Origin: AWTP1-9 sp035703165
GTDB lineage: Bacteria > Bacteroidota > Bacteroidia > Chitinophagales > Chitinophagaceae
Direction: 5' to 3'
NCBI GenBank assembly: GCA_035703165.1
Contig: DASSYR010000103.1
Location: forward strand, 62,001 to 126,000
Length of the DNA stretch: 64,000 nucleotides
The notes under the pieces were generated by a model that saw only the letters and a program-made list of their open reading frames with translations, searched no databases and was not told where the DNA came from. The translations under genes were made by a program, and so were the position numbers. Position 1 is the first letter of the stretch. Every line of letters starts with the position of its first letter. Positions 25,898 through 34,658 of this stretch are shown here, piece by piece.

Positions 25898-28306
25898 TTA
25901 GTTTTTGTTTTCAGGTGATTCGATATTAAAAAGATTTTCTTTTTCTTCTTTCTTACGGATACCGAAATTATATCGCAAATTTAAGCCAACTCTCCTTGTA
26001 TCAGCCTGACGGTTACCGTTAGCATTTACAGTTCCTTGCAGTAATTTGAACGTGTTATTATTGGTAAAGAATATATCAGAAACACTTATCGTAACGGTAA
26101 GCTTTTTGTTTATAAATTGACGATTAACACTTGCATTTAAAGAGCCAAATGTTCCAAGTTCGTAAAATTGCTGTGTGCCATTAAATCGAACAAATCCATG
26201 TAACGTAACCTGGGAAAGCTTGTCCAATTTTAACTGGTGATACGTGAAAAAACTCCAGCTTCCCCTTTTAAAAGAAAGAGGCTTGTTTTCATAAAGTCCC
26301 TTATAATAATAGTGATTATAAAGGACTCCTGCCACAAAGAAATATTTCTTCCCCTGGGGTAAAGCGCCCAAAGCACGAAAGTAAATTTCTTTGTTTGTTC
26401 CTAAATTATCATAAGTACGATATGCAATACTCCGACTGCTGTCTGACTGGTAAATTACATTCGTAAATATATCTTTTGTATAATTATGGCCAAAGGCCAG
26501 TATGGGACGTTCGTCAAAGCTGACGTTAGCCTCATAATTATTAGTGAATTGAGGGCGTAAAGAAGGATTTCCTACCTCATTTAAAAATTGGTCAATAAAC
26601 TTTGGAAAAGGATTGAGTTGTTCATAAACAGGTCTGTTGATGCTACGGCGATAAATAAGATATCCCCTTAAGCTGTAACCGGCAATTGTGATCAAGGGTT
26701 TGCTAAGATAAACGTAGGGGAAAAAATCGGTACGGTTAATTTTAAAAGAAGTATCACCGGGAATTATTTGCCGACCGTTCATTTGCGTATTTTCCAGTCT
26801 TATGCCGGTTTTTAATAACGCTTTGCCCAGTCCCTTGGAAGCTTGCAAATAAGCAGCATTGATATTTTCTTTATAATGAAAAGTGTTAGTGCGTATTAAA
26901 TCCTTATAATTAGCACCATTAACATTTGTTGAATAGTCAGTAATGCTGTTAAATTTTAGGTATGATGATTTTATTCCTCCTTCGATTGTTATTTTTTTAA
27001 GTAGTTTCTTTTTCAAATCAGTTTGTGCAACTATTACATAACGACTATTATCAATATCGCCATTACCGGTAATGCTGTTGCCGGCAGGCAGCAAAAAGGT
27101 ATTTACAAATAACTGGTCGGAAATATTTTTTGAATAAGTATAAGAAATATCAAATGTCCATTCAGATCCTAACGTGTCTATTTTATATTTGGCATTAAAA
27201 GCCTGGTTAGCAATAAAAGAAGATCCATCGTTTGTAACATCAGAAACAACATCTCTGACATTTTGTGAAGAACTGATTTTATTTATAATACTTTCATTAC
27301 GGCTTTTGTTTTTAAAATCATTTAAGCTAATCCTTCCATCAAAAGTGATACTCCATTTTTTACTTACATCTTTTGACCATCCGTAACCGGCAAAATAAAC
27401 ATTAGTGGGAAAAGTAGTGTATGCATCCTGGCCTAACAATGAATCGGGTGAAAATTTTCTGTTGGTATTTATTTCTTCATAAGTATTGCGACGACTAAAA
27501 TTCAGGTTAACATAAAAATTTCTTTCATCTTTATTGCTATTAAAATTAACTCCGGCAAACTGGTTTCCATAAACACCTTGAGCAAATCCCCCGGTTATAC
27601 TTCCTGTAATTCCGATTTTAATTCCTTTTTTTAGAATAATATTTATAACACCACCACTTCCGGAAGCATCGTATTTTGCAGAAGGAGTGCGTAAAATTTC
27701 AATTTTCTCAATCGCGGTAGGCGGTAAGCTCTTTAACATGCTCGCCAGATCGGCTGCGCTCATTTTTATTTCTCTTCCATTAACATAAATACTGGCAGGG
27801 GTGGTATTATTCAAATAAATATTGCCGTCCTGATCTGTAAAAAGTCCTGGAGTTTTTTCAATTATCTCGTAAGCGCTGGTACTGGTGGCGGCAATATTTT
27901 CCGGGTCAACAATTATTTTATCATCTTCCTGGCGCAACAAAGGCCGGGAAGATGTTACTGTTACATTTTCCAGCGTTTTGGAAGTTTCTTTCAAGGAAAA
28001 TGCGAAAAATGTTCTTGTTACGTTAATATTAATAATTTTCTCTATGGGGGTATAATTAACAGCGGTTACTTGTACAATATATTGTTTGTTTTGTAACAGG
28101 TTAATAGTTATTACACCATTGCTATCCGATATCTTTTCAATAACTTGTAAACTATCGTCTCTTCTGTTTATTTTAAAAGAGGCAGAAACAATTGCCTCGT
28201 TTTTGTTATTTATGGCTTTAAGGGTAACTTTTATTTCCTGTGAAAAGGTGGCTAAGCTGGCAAACGCGAATAAAATAAAGACACAATACCGTGAAAAAAA
28301 TTTCAT
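25898..28306 (-). CDS. TonB-dependent receptor-like outer-membrane beta-barrel protein
   Basis: The 802-residue protein starts at ATG 28306; a TTG at 28336 only adds residues before the signal peptide (YCVFILFAFASLATFSQ). An N-terminal carboxypeptidase-regulatory-like domain (about 25-110) is followed by a plug (DGNIYLNNTTPASIYVNGREI, IEKIEILRTPSAKYDASGSGGVINIILKK) and a C-terminal barrel of the OMP_b-brl_3 type. It is not SusC-like: there is no SusD next to it. It is a probable peptide, siderophore or metal receptor, or a CirA-like protein. The gene stands alone; its 3' end abuts a terminator. Confidence 0.92.
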   Translation of the reverse strand: MKFFSRYCVFILFAFASLATFSQEIKVTLKAINNKNEAIVSASFKINRRDDSLQVIEKISDSNGVITINLLQNKQYIVQVTAVNYTPIEKIININVTRTFFAFSLKETSKTLENVTVTSSRPLLRQEDDKIIVDPENIAATSTSAYEIIEKTPGLFTDQDGNIYLNNTTPASIYVNGREIKMSAADLASMLKSLPPTAIEKIEILRTPSAKYDASGSGGVINIILKKGIKIGITGSITGGFAQGVYGNQFAGVNFNSNKDERNFYVNLNFSRRNTYEEINTNRKFSPDSLLGQDAYTTFPTNVYFAGYGWSKDVSKKWSITFDGRISLNDFKNKSRNESIINKISSSQNVRDVVSDVTNDGSSFIANQAFNAKYKIDTLGSEWTFDISYTYSKNISDQLFVNTFLLPAGNSITGNGDIDNSRYVIVAQTDLKKKLLKKITIEGGIKSSYLKFNSITDYSTNVNGANYKDLIRTNTFHYKENINAAYLQASKGLGKALLKTGIRLENTQMNGRQIIPGDTSFKINRTDFFPYVYLSKPLITIAGYSLRGYLIYRRSINRPVYEQLNPFPKFIDQFLNEVGNPSLRPQFTNNYEANVSFDERPILAFGHNYTKDIFTNVIYQSDSSRSIAYRTYDNLGTNKEIYFRALGALPQGKKYFFVAGVLYNHYYYKGLYENKPLSFKRGSWSFFTYHQLKLDKLSQVTLHGFVRFNGTQQFYELGTFGSLNASVNRQFINKKLTVTISVSDIFFTNNNTFKLLQGTVNANGNRQADTRRVGLNLRYNFGIRKKEEKENLFNIESPENKN

Positions 28307-28408
28307 AACTTCTTTATAATTAAATAAGTGTTGCAAAAATAGGGGAGGTTATTTGTTAATTGCTGCCGTTATATAAATTTAATAACTTCAATATGAATTT
28401 GCCTGTTT

Positions 28409-28924
28409 ATGATACAATATAAAGCACTCATCAAAAAATTTAACAAACAAGGTGAAAAAACCGGGTGGACTTATATTGAAGTTCCGGATGATCTGGCTCA
28501 ACAACTTTTACCTGGCAATAAAAAATCATTTAGGGTAAAAGGTAAACTTGACAGCTATCCGATTAAAGGAGTGGCTTTGTTACCAATAGGTGGCGGAAAT
28601 TTTATTATTCCTATTAATGGAGTTATGCGTAAAAATATTGGTAAAAAACAGGGCGCTACTTTGAGTGTACAGTTACAGGTTGATAAAGAACCCTTTAAAT
28701 TTTCTGATGCGTTAATGGAGTGCCTTAATGATGAACCCAAAGCTATGGCCAGGTTTAAAAAAATGCCCGGCTCACATCAAAAATATTTTAATAATTGGAT
28801 TGAATCTGCTAAAACTGAAGTTACGAAGGCCAAACGAATAGCTCAAACCATTACGGCCATGCTTAAACAACAAGACTTTGGTGAAATGCTGAGAGAGCAA
28901 AAGGAGCTAAGAACTGACAAGTAA
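28409..28924 (+). CDS. YdeI/OmpD-associated family protein (DUF1905)
   Basis: The 171-residue protein has an N-terminal DUF1905 barrel (KALIKKF, then GWTYIEVPDDLAQQL, then FRVKGKLDSYPIKGVALLPIG) and a C-terminal OmdA helical domain (ARFKKMPGSHQKYFNNWIESAKT, KRIAQTITAML). No signal peptide is present, so it is cytoplasmic. Members have been tied loosely to antimicrobial-peptide and bacteriocin tolerance; the biochemical role is unknown. It is monocistronic. Confidence 0.88.
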   Translation: MIQYKALIKKFNKQGEKTGWTYIEVPDDLAQQLLPGNKKSFRVKGKLDSYPIKGVALLPIGGGNFIIPINGVMRKNIGKKQGATLSVQLQVDKEPFKFSDALMECLNDEPKAMARFKKMPGSHQKYFNNWIESAKTEVTKAKRIAQTITAMLKQQDFGEMLREQKELRTDK

Positions 28925-29102
28925 CAATAGATATTTTTATCTTTATCATTAAGCAAATGCAACCTTTTATTTTTACTCAATTCATATATCCTAAATAAGT
29001 CTTTCTGCAAATCCTTTAATTCCGCACTTTTTTGAAGATTTCCCTTTTTAATCGTGTTCTAAAAAAGCACTTTATTTTCAATCATTTCAAAACTTTACAA
29101 AC

Positions 29103-29705
29103 ATGAAAAAACAATTCACAATTTTATTTGCTACGTTGGTAATTCATTTATTGCTTTTTACGAGTTGTAAAACCCCCAAAAATGAAGATGCCAAAGAAGT
29201 AGCGGCCACGCCATCAGAATATGGAGGATACAGTAGTCAGGCTAAATGGGGTGAGCACCTGGTGATGGCTGGGGGCTGCGGCGATTGTCACACGCCTAAA
29301 AAGATGAGTCCAATGGGACCGGTTGATGATAGCTCACTATTATTATCCGGACATCCTGCACAAATGCCACCCCCCAATGTAAACAGGTTGGAAATGCAAA
29401 AGAACGGGTATGTGGTAACCCAAACATTAACCGCTTGGGTAGGTCCCTGGGGTATTTCTTATGCCGCAAATTTAACACCCGACTCAACTGGTTTAGGTAC
29501 CTGGAAAGAAGAGCAATTTATTAAGAGCTTGAGGGAGGGCAAATTTAAGGGGTTGGATGGGACAAGACCAGTAATGCCTCCTATGCCATGGATTAGCATT
29601 AGAAACTTTACCGACAACGAACTCAAAGCCATTTTTGCTTATCTGAAAACAATTAAACCTGTTAAAAATGCAGTTCCTCCGATTCAACTCCCTGCCACAA
29701 AATAA
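29103..29705 (+). CDS. Cytochrome c lipoprotein
   Basis: The 200-residue protein has a lipoprotein signal (LLLFTSC, Cys22), one c-type haem site C59-GD-C62-H63, and a distal methionine in RPVMPPMPW. The layout (haem site, SGHPAQMPPP, ANLTPD, TEEQF-like and FTDNELKAIFAYLKT) resembles diheme or monoheme cytochromes of the alcohol-dehydrogenase and thiosulfate-oxidation type. It probably carries electrons in the periplasm, anchored to a membrane. No oxidase or dehydrogenase gene lies next to it, so its partner is unknown. A weak hairpin with a bulge (about 29727-29754) follows the stop. Confidence 0.9.
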   Translation: MKKQFTILFATLVIHLLLFTSCKTPKNEDAKEVAATPSEYGGYSSQAKWGEHLVMAGGCGDCHTPKKMSPMGPVDDSSLLLSGHPAQMPPPNVNRLEMQKNGYVVTQTLTAWVGPWGISYAANLTPDSTGLGTWKEEQFIKSLREGKFKGLDGTRPVMPPMPWISIRNFTDNELKAIFAYLKTIKPVKNAVPPIQLPATK

Positions 29706-29792
29706 TAACACGAGAAACGAAATAAAAGAGGCTCCTGGAAACGGGGCCTTCTTTATTAACTTCAGGATAAGAAAATTTGTTTTATTTGCAAG

Positions 29793-31172
29793 ATGATAAG
29801 AAACATTGATGAATTTAATTCTGTTTTTTTCATTGGAATTGCAGGTACAGGTATGAGTGCCATTGCTCAGTATTTGAATGGCATAGGTAAAAAGATTTCC
29901 GGTAGTGATCGCTATTTTAAAGAAGGGATGTATAATGAAATAAGAGAAAAACTAGAGGCAGATGGCATAAAATGTTATACTCAAAATGGAGAAGGGATAT
30001 TAAGGGAGACAGATTTAGTGGTAGTATCTACAGCGGTTGAAGACTCTGTACCAGAAGTGCAAAAGGCGAAGCAACTTAACATACCCATTATCAGGCGTTC
30101 AGAACTTTTGGCTGTTATTGCTAGAGATAAAAAAACGATTGCTGTTGGTGGCACCAGTGGTAAAAGTACTACCAGCGCCATGTTATTTGATATTCTTCAA
30201 TTTGCGGGATTAGAACCTAGTATCATCAGCGGTGCAGGCTTAGTAAGTATTATCAGGGAGGGTAAAATAGGAAACGCAAAAGTTGGAAAAGGTCAGTGGT
30301 TGGTAATTGAAGCCGATGAAAGTGATGGTTCTATCGTACAATACGAACCGGAAATTGGCCTGTTGTTAAATGTAGATAAAGACCATAAGGAAGTAGAAAG
30401 CCTGGTGGAAATATTTACAACTTTTAAAAAAAATACCAGGGGAATTTTTGTAGTAAACCAATCCCATCCATTAGCTAAACAATTATCAGACAATATAGAG
30501 AAAGATTTTTCAATTTCTGAGAATACAAATGCGGGTTATATCGCTACAAACTTTGTACAGGAAGGATTAACGATTCGTTTTAAAATTAATGGTATAAATT
30601 TTAGTTTGAATACCGTCGGTCGCCATAATATGGAAAACGCATTGGCAGCATCAACAATAGCCAATCTTGTTGGTGTTAATTTAACTGTTTGTTCGGAAGC
30701 ATTAAAAAATTATAACGGTATTTACCGCCGCCACCAGGTATTGGGCAATAAGCATGGTGTATGGCTTATAGACGATTATGCACATAACCCGGTAAAATGT
30801 GCTGCCTCCATTCAGGCTTGCCAACATATTGCTCCTAAAGTAATTGCCTGGTTTCAACCTCATGGATACGGCCCCACAAGGTTTTTGCGCAATGACTTTG
30901 TACAGGAAATAGCTACTATATTGAGACCGACCGATGAAATATGGATGAGTGAAATTTTTTATGCAGGCGGTACGGCTGTTAAAGATATCTCGGCAAACGA
31001 TTTGATTAATGATATAAAAGCATTAGGAAAAAATGCTTTTTTTGTAGAAGATCGGGATTATTTTTTAGATGAGGTAGCACCGCATTTAACAGATAACTGT
31101 GTGTTGTTACTGATGGGTGCAAGAGACCCTTCTCTGGAATATTTTGCTAAGGAAATATGGGAGCATTTATAA
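29793..31172 (+). CDS. Mur ligase family protein, MurC/Mpl-like
   Basis: The 459-residue ATP-dependent ligase has an N-terminal MurC-type Rossmann domain (FFIGIAGTGMSAIAQYL), a central ligase domain (IEADESDGSI) and a C-terminal domain (VGRHNMENALAA, DDYAHNPVKC). It should join an amino acid or peptide to UDP-MurNAc. The P-loop reads G120-TSGKST rather than the GTHGKT usual in MurC and Mpl, and the C-terminal site reads HNP in place of HHP. It may therefore be a recycling ligase or a paralogue with changed specificity rather than the essential MurC. No other cell-wall gene adjoins it. Confidence 0.85.
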   Translation: MIRNIDEFNSVFFIGIAGTGMSAIAQYLNGIGKKISGSDRYFKEGMYNEIREKLEADGIKCYTQNGEGILRETDLVVVSTAVEDSVPEVQKAKQLNIPIIRRSELLAVIARDKKTIAVGGTSGKSTTSAMLFDILQFAGLEPSIISGAGLVSIIREGKIGNAKVGKGQWLVIEADESDGSIVQYEPEIGLLLNVDKDHKEVESLVEIFTTFKKNTRGIFVVNQSHPLAKQLSDNIEKDFSISENTNAGYIATNFVQEGLTIRFKINGINFSLNTVGRHNMENALAASTIANLVGVNLTVCSEALKNYNGIYRRHQVLGNKHGVWLIDDYAHNPVKCAASIQACQHIAPKVIAWFQPHGYGPTRFLRNDFVQEIATILRPTDEIWMSEIFYAGGTAVKDISANDLINDIKALGKNAFFVEDRDYFLDEVAPHLTDNCVLLLMGARDPSLEYFAKEIWEHL

Positions 31173-31202
31173 AACGGATTTTTTAATCCAAACAATAACC
31201 CC

Positions 31203-31643
31203 TTACCCTCCTTTGGGAGGTCTTCTAAAGTGAGCATCAAGAGATAAGGGGCCGCCACCCTCCAGCAAAAAAATAAATAGTAATAATAGTATCAGGATGG
31301 AAAATCCTAATTCACTGTTATTGGCATAAATCCCGTTTTTGAGGTTAATCAGAAAAACAGCGCCTAAAAGTATTGGAATTTGTAACAAGCACATAAACCT
31401 TGTAAACAACCCGGCAATAATTGAAATACCTCCCAGTAAGTGCGCAATCATAATATACCATGCTAATATTTTTGTACCGGTGTTTATAGCATTATATTCT
31501 AATAACAGTTTTAATTCTTCTGACCGATAAATAAATACAATTCCTTTTTGAAAAAGAAAGAGCCCCAATACAACTCGAAGTACTATAAGCCATTTGGGAT
31601 TGTGAGTTATGCTCCATTGCTGAATTCGACTTGAAATATTCAT
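31203..31643 (-). CDS. DoxX family membrane protein
   Basis: The 146-residue protein starts at ATG 31643 (MNISSRIQQW). The open frame runs further upstream to 31820 but would overlap the next gene and add a non-DoxX segment. Four membrane helices are visible (about 23-40, 60-82, 88-108 and 113-130) with the DoxX-type LRVVLGLFLFQKGI and MIAHLLGGISIIAGLFTRFM. DoxX proteins are linked to quinone and thiol redox chemistry in some bacteria; the role here is unknown. It converges on the Mur ligase gene. Confidence 0.88.
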   Translation of the reverse strand: MNISSRIQQWSITHNPKWLIVLRVVLGLFLFQKGIVFIYRSEELKLLLEYNAINTGTKILAWYIMIAHLLGGISIIAGLFTRFMCLLQIPILLGAVFLINLKNGIYANNSELGFSILILLLLFIFLLEGGGPLSLDAHFRRPPKGG

Positions 31644-31738
31644 AATAAGGAGTAATAGATGACATAAAAGATACGAAAAAAATGAGCTATTCCAAACTTT
31701 TTTTTGCTCTAAGAAAACAATTTGCAAAAGTACAGCCG

Positions 31739-32104
31739 TTACTTTCCCTTTAGGTAAAAATGTATAACTATATAACAAAGAATTACGAGAATAAAAAAGA
31801 TTAATGCCATCATTGCCCATACAGGCTGATCTTTTAGTTTTCTTCTCAATCTTCTTTTTTTCTTTTGCTTTAACTGCTTTTTCAGATTGGCATTGAGTTC
31901 GTAAATCATTCTGGAAAGCCTGTTTTTTTCATTTATCATAGACAGGCCTTCCGCTGCTTCATTTGCAAAGTCAGAATCCAACAACATTTTTTCCACCTCA
32001 TTTGCATCTGCACCCGAAAGTTTACCAGAGAGATAGTCCATTAACTTCTGGTTGTCTATATCCTTATTGCTATCCGATAATATATTTATCAAATTTTTGT
32101 CCAT
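31739..32104 (-). CDS. Small single-span membrane protein, probable anti-sigma partner
   Basis: The protein of about 121 residues (ATG 32104, MDKNLINIL) has a soluble N-terminal part with MDYLSGKLSGADANEVEKML, the pattern of anti-sigma N-terminal domains. A very basic stretch (KKQLKQKKKRRLRRKLK) and one membrane helix near the C-terminus (MALIFFILVILCYIVIHFYL) follow. It comes 108 bases after an ECF sigma gene on the same strand, so an anti-sigma role is the best inference. No zinc-binding HxxxCxxC motif is present. The upstream frame start at 32137 is possible but less likely. Confidence 0.7.
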   Translation of the reverse strand: MDKNLINILSDSNKDIDNQKLMDYLSGKLSGADANEVEKMLLDSDFANEAAEGLSMINEKNRLSRMIYELNANLKKQLKQKKKRRLRRKLKDQPVWAMMALIFFILVILCYIVIHFYLKGK

Positions 32105-32212
32105 TACCTTAGGTATTACAATACCGTTTTTTATCAATTATTTTAGTTGGCATTAGCTAAAACCTGATTTTTAATATTCATTTATTGTTAAACTCTTTTA
32201 CAAGTTACAAAA

Positions 32213-32797
32213 TCATCTTAACTTTTTTTCAATCAGCTGTTTTAGATTTCGCTTACCATTTTGTATATAACTTTTTACCTGCATTAAGGTAAATCCGGTG
32301 CTATTGGCTATTTGCTGATAGGATTGTTTTTCTAAATAAAATAGTGTGATGCATTTCTTTTGTTCATCGCTTAACTCTTTCATCGCTTCATTCATGGCCG
32401 AAAGTGTTTTATCTTTTTCTACAAGCAACGCTTTTTCTGTTTCTTCAGCGGGAGTTATTAAAAGCTTTTCAGTTATTTCTACCGGTTTTTTTCCTTTGTC
32501 CCTCAACCTCATAAGGCAGTGATTTTTAGCTACCATATACAACCAGCTTTTAAAATAATCCACCTTATATTTGTGTAACTCAGTAATTGTTTTTAAAAAA
32601 ATTTGTTGTACGCAATCCTTGGCTTCTTCTTCATTTTTTAAATACTTCATACATACACCCAGTAAAAGCAATGTATATCTTGGTAAAAGGATTCCAAGCC
32701 AATTGTTATTTTTACTGGTGTAAAAATTTTCTAACAATTCCTGGTCGCTGATATTTTTGTATTGGTCGGTGGTCACAAATAAAATTGCCTTATGCAA
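32213..32797 (-). CDS. ECF sigma-70 factor (second, non-SusC-linked)
   Basis: The protein of about 194 residues has region 2 (YTLLLLGVCMKYLKNEEEAKDCVQQIF, with FKSWLYMVAKNHC) and region 4 (LSDEQKKCITLFYLEKQSYQQIANSTGF, then MQVKSYIQNGKRNLK). It directs transcription of a small regulon. There is no ATG start: the frame begins at TTG 32797, and GTG 32776 is the alternative. A small membrane protein follows it, the usual sigma/anti-sigma order. Unlike the first ECF gene it has no FecR or SusC neighbour, so it probably answers to envelope stress or another signal. Confidence 0.92.
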   Translation of the reverse strand: MHKAILFVTTDQYKNISDQELLENFYTSKNNNWLGILLPRYTLLLLGVCMKYLKNEEEAKDCVQQIFLKTITELHKYKVDYFKSWLYMVAKNHCLMRLRDKGKKPVEITEKLLITPAEETEKALLVEKDKTLSAMNEAMKELSDEQKKCITLFYLEKQSYQQIANSTGFTLMQVKSYIQNGKRNLKQLIEKKLR

Positions 32798-32872
32798 GTT
32801 TAGTGATTTTTATTTAGCAGATGCAAAAAGATGATAATTTCCATAATTTCACACTAAATAAATAATTAATTA

Positions 32873-32893
32873 ATGCTGTATGCTGTATGCTGC
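32873..32893 (+). repeat. Three-copy 7-bp tandem repeat at a start codon
   Basis: ATGCTGT, ATGCTGT and ATGCTGC lie end to end. Each copy holds an ATG, in three different frames; only the first is in frame with the NlpC/P60 gene. Losing one copy would leave no in-frame ATG, while gaining one would not matter. Confidence 0.8.
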
Positions 32894-33640
32894 GTTCCCG
32901 TTAGCCCTCTCCGCCAGGAACCTTCACATTTAAGCGAAATTAAATCGCAATTATTATTTGGGGAGTGCTGTAAAGTATTGTTAACAGAGAAAGACTGGTT
33001 TTTTATACAAGGTCAATATGATGAGTATGAAGGATGGTGCCAGGCAAGTCATATAACAGAAATATTAATGGATGATTATTTACATGCCCGGCATGATCTG
33101 ACTGCAGACTGGGTAAATACTATTTTGTATAATGGACATCCTATGAAAATTCCCTTTGGTAGTAGTTTAACAGCCATGATCAATGGCAAAGCCCAATGGA
33201 AAAGAAATACCATTCAGTTTGATGGGAAATTCCAAGACCTTACAAAATGCAAAACTGACCCGAAAACGATAAGAGATATAGCGTTTACTTATTTGAATAC
33301 GCCTTATTTATGGGGGGGTAAGTCGGTTTTTGGAACGGATTGTAGTGGGTACTCTCAAATGGTTTTTAAGTTTTTAGGGATTAAGCTTAAAAGAGATGCC
33401 TGGCAACAGGCGGAGCAGGGGAACTCTGTTGATTTTTTGCAGGAAGCTAAACTGGGTGATTTGGCTTTTTTTGATAATGCAGAAGGAAAAATAATACATG
33501 TAGGCATCTTACTCAATGAAGGCGAAATTGTACATGCTGCTGGTAAAGTGAGAATAGATAAAGTGGATACACAAGGAATAATAAATACCGATACAGGAAT
33601 GCGTACGCATAATCTTCGGTTGATTAAAAGATATTTTTAA
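32873..33640 (+). CDS. SH3-domain NlpC/P60 peptidoglycan hydrolase
   Basis: The 255-residue protein has bacterial SH3 domains (about 1-120: VPVSPLRQEPSHLSEIKSQ, CQASHITEI) and a C-terminal NlpC/P60 cysteine peptidase (about 130-255). The active-site sequences are TPYLWGGKSVFGTDCSGYSQM (Cys) and HVGILLNEGEIVHAAG (His). It should cut D-Glu to diaminopimelate bonds in murein peptides, as YkfC-type enzymes do. No clear signal peptide is present, which suits a cytoplasmic recycling role. Its end overlaps the convergent TauE gene by 17 bases. The start sits in a 7-bp tandem repeat. Confidence 0.93.
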   Translation: MLYAVCCVPVSPLRQEPSHLSEIKSQLLFGECCKVLLTEKDWFFIQGQYDEYEGWCQASHITEILMDDYLHARHDLTADWVNTILYNGHPMKIPFGSSLTAMINGKAQWKRNTIQFDGKFQDLTKCKTDPKTIRDIAFTYLNTPYLWGGKSVFGTDCSGYSQMVFKFLGIKLKRDAWQQAEQGNSVDFLQEAKLGDLAFFDNAEGKIIHVGILLNEGEIVHAAGKVRIDKVDTQGIINTDTGMRTHNLRLIKRYF

Positions 33641-34058
33641 CCCAGGTAACAAATTGTTTATCCCAGTTCATCATTTTTATGGCAAGATAAAATAGAATAA
33701 TGGCAAATATTTTTTTTAACAAAGCCTGATCAACGTTAACAGCAATTTTCCCTCCTATTAATCCGCCTAATAAAAAGCCTGATGCTATTATAGCAATATA
33801 GGTAAAATTTATTGGCGTATTATTTTGCTGACAATATTTATAGTACTGCAAAAAAGCTACAATTGCTACCGGTAACACTAATACGCCTAAACTGGTGCCT
33901 TGCGCCTGGTGCTGATTATAATGAAGAAAATATACAAGAGCAGGTACTATAATAATACCCCCTCCAATGCCAACCAGTCCGCTAAGTATGCCGGCTGCTA
34001 CGCCAATAAACGCAAGTGTAAGAATTATTTGTAGTGTCATTTTATTAATTGGTTGCAT
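33624..34058 (-). CDS. Short TauE/SafE-type membrane protein
   Basis: The 144-residue protein has about four membrane helices and the conserved half-repeat GVAAGILSGLVGIGGGIIIVPALVYFL and GTSLGVLVLPVAIVAFLQYYK of the TauE/SafE (DUF81) family. Full-length members have about 250 residues in two repeats. This is a single half, which would have to dimerise. No frameshift remnant is visible after the stop. It is the last gene of the lipoprotein-crcB-ppa-TauE run, 8 bases after ppa. An anion export role is inferred from the family only. Confidence 0.85.
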   Translation of the reverse strand: MQPINKMTLQIILTLAFIGVAAGILSGLVGIGGGIIIVPALVYFLHYNQHQAQGTSLGVLVLPVAIVAFLQYYKYCQQNNTPINFTYIAIIASGFLLGGLIGGKIAVNVDQALLKKIFAIILFYLAIKMMNWDKQFVTWVKNIF

Positions 34059-34066
34059 GATGGAAA

Positions 34067-34612
34067 TTATTCTTTTCGATAAGTTTCTTTATAGAACTTT
34101 AATGCATTTTCTATAATTTTCAAGCCGGTAGCTTTGTCTTGGAAATTGTCTATTTCCACTTTTTTATTTTCTAATACTTTATACTGTTCAAAATAATGTT
34201 TTAGCTCAAGGAAAAAATGTTGCGGTAAATCTTCTACATTGTTGATGTGATTTACAGAAGGGTCTTTAGTGGCCACAGCAATTATTTTATCATCTTCCTC
34301 CCCGCTATCAATCATTTGCATGTTTCCAATAACAGTTGCATCCACAATACACAAGGGCGTTATAGACTGGGAGCAAAGTACCAGTATATCCAATGGATCG
34401 CCATCCTGCCCTAAAGTTTGAGGAATAAAGCCATAATTAACAGGATAATGAAAAGAAGAATAAATTACACGATCCAGTTTCAATAAACCACTGATTTTAT
34501 CAATTTCGTATTTAGCTCTCGAACCTTGTGGTATTTCAATGATAGCTTTAACCTGTCTGGGGACACCATCGCCGGGTGAAACACCATGCCAGGGATGAAG
34601 AATGGTTATCAT
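34067..34612 (-). CDS. ppa: Inorganic pyrophosphatase, family I
   Basis: The enzyme splits pyrophosphate to two phosphates and pulls biosynthetic reactions forward. The 181-residue protein has the family I signature DGDPLDILV, the residues SRAKYEIDK and YPVNYGFIPQT, and EEDDKIIAV. Length is normal for the bacterial soluble form. It lies 46 bases after crcB. Fluoride inhibits family I pyrophosphatases, so the pairing with a fluoride channel makes physiological sense. Confidence 0.97.
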   Translation of the reverse strand: MITILHPWHGVSPGDGVPRQVKAIIEIPQGSRAKYEIDKISGLLKLDRVIYSSFHYPVNYGFIPQTLGQDGDPLDILVLCSQSITPLCIVDATVIGNMQMIDSGEEDDKIIAVATKDPSVNHINNVEDLPQHFFLELKHYFEQYKVLENKKVEIDNFQDKATGLKIIENALKFYKETYRKE

Positions 34613-34658
34613 TTTTCTTTTTTTAACAAGTTACAACTTTTGATTTCCAACTATAATT

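Noticed and set aside
31644..31820. Upstream extension of the DoxX gene
   Set aside because: It would overlap the small membrane protein gene and encodes no DoxX sequence; the internal ATG at 31643 fits the family.
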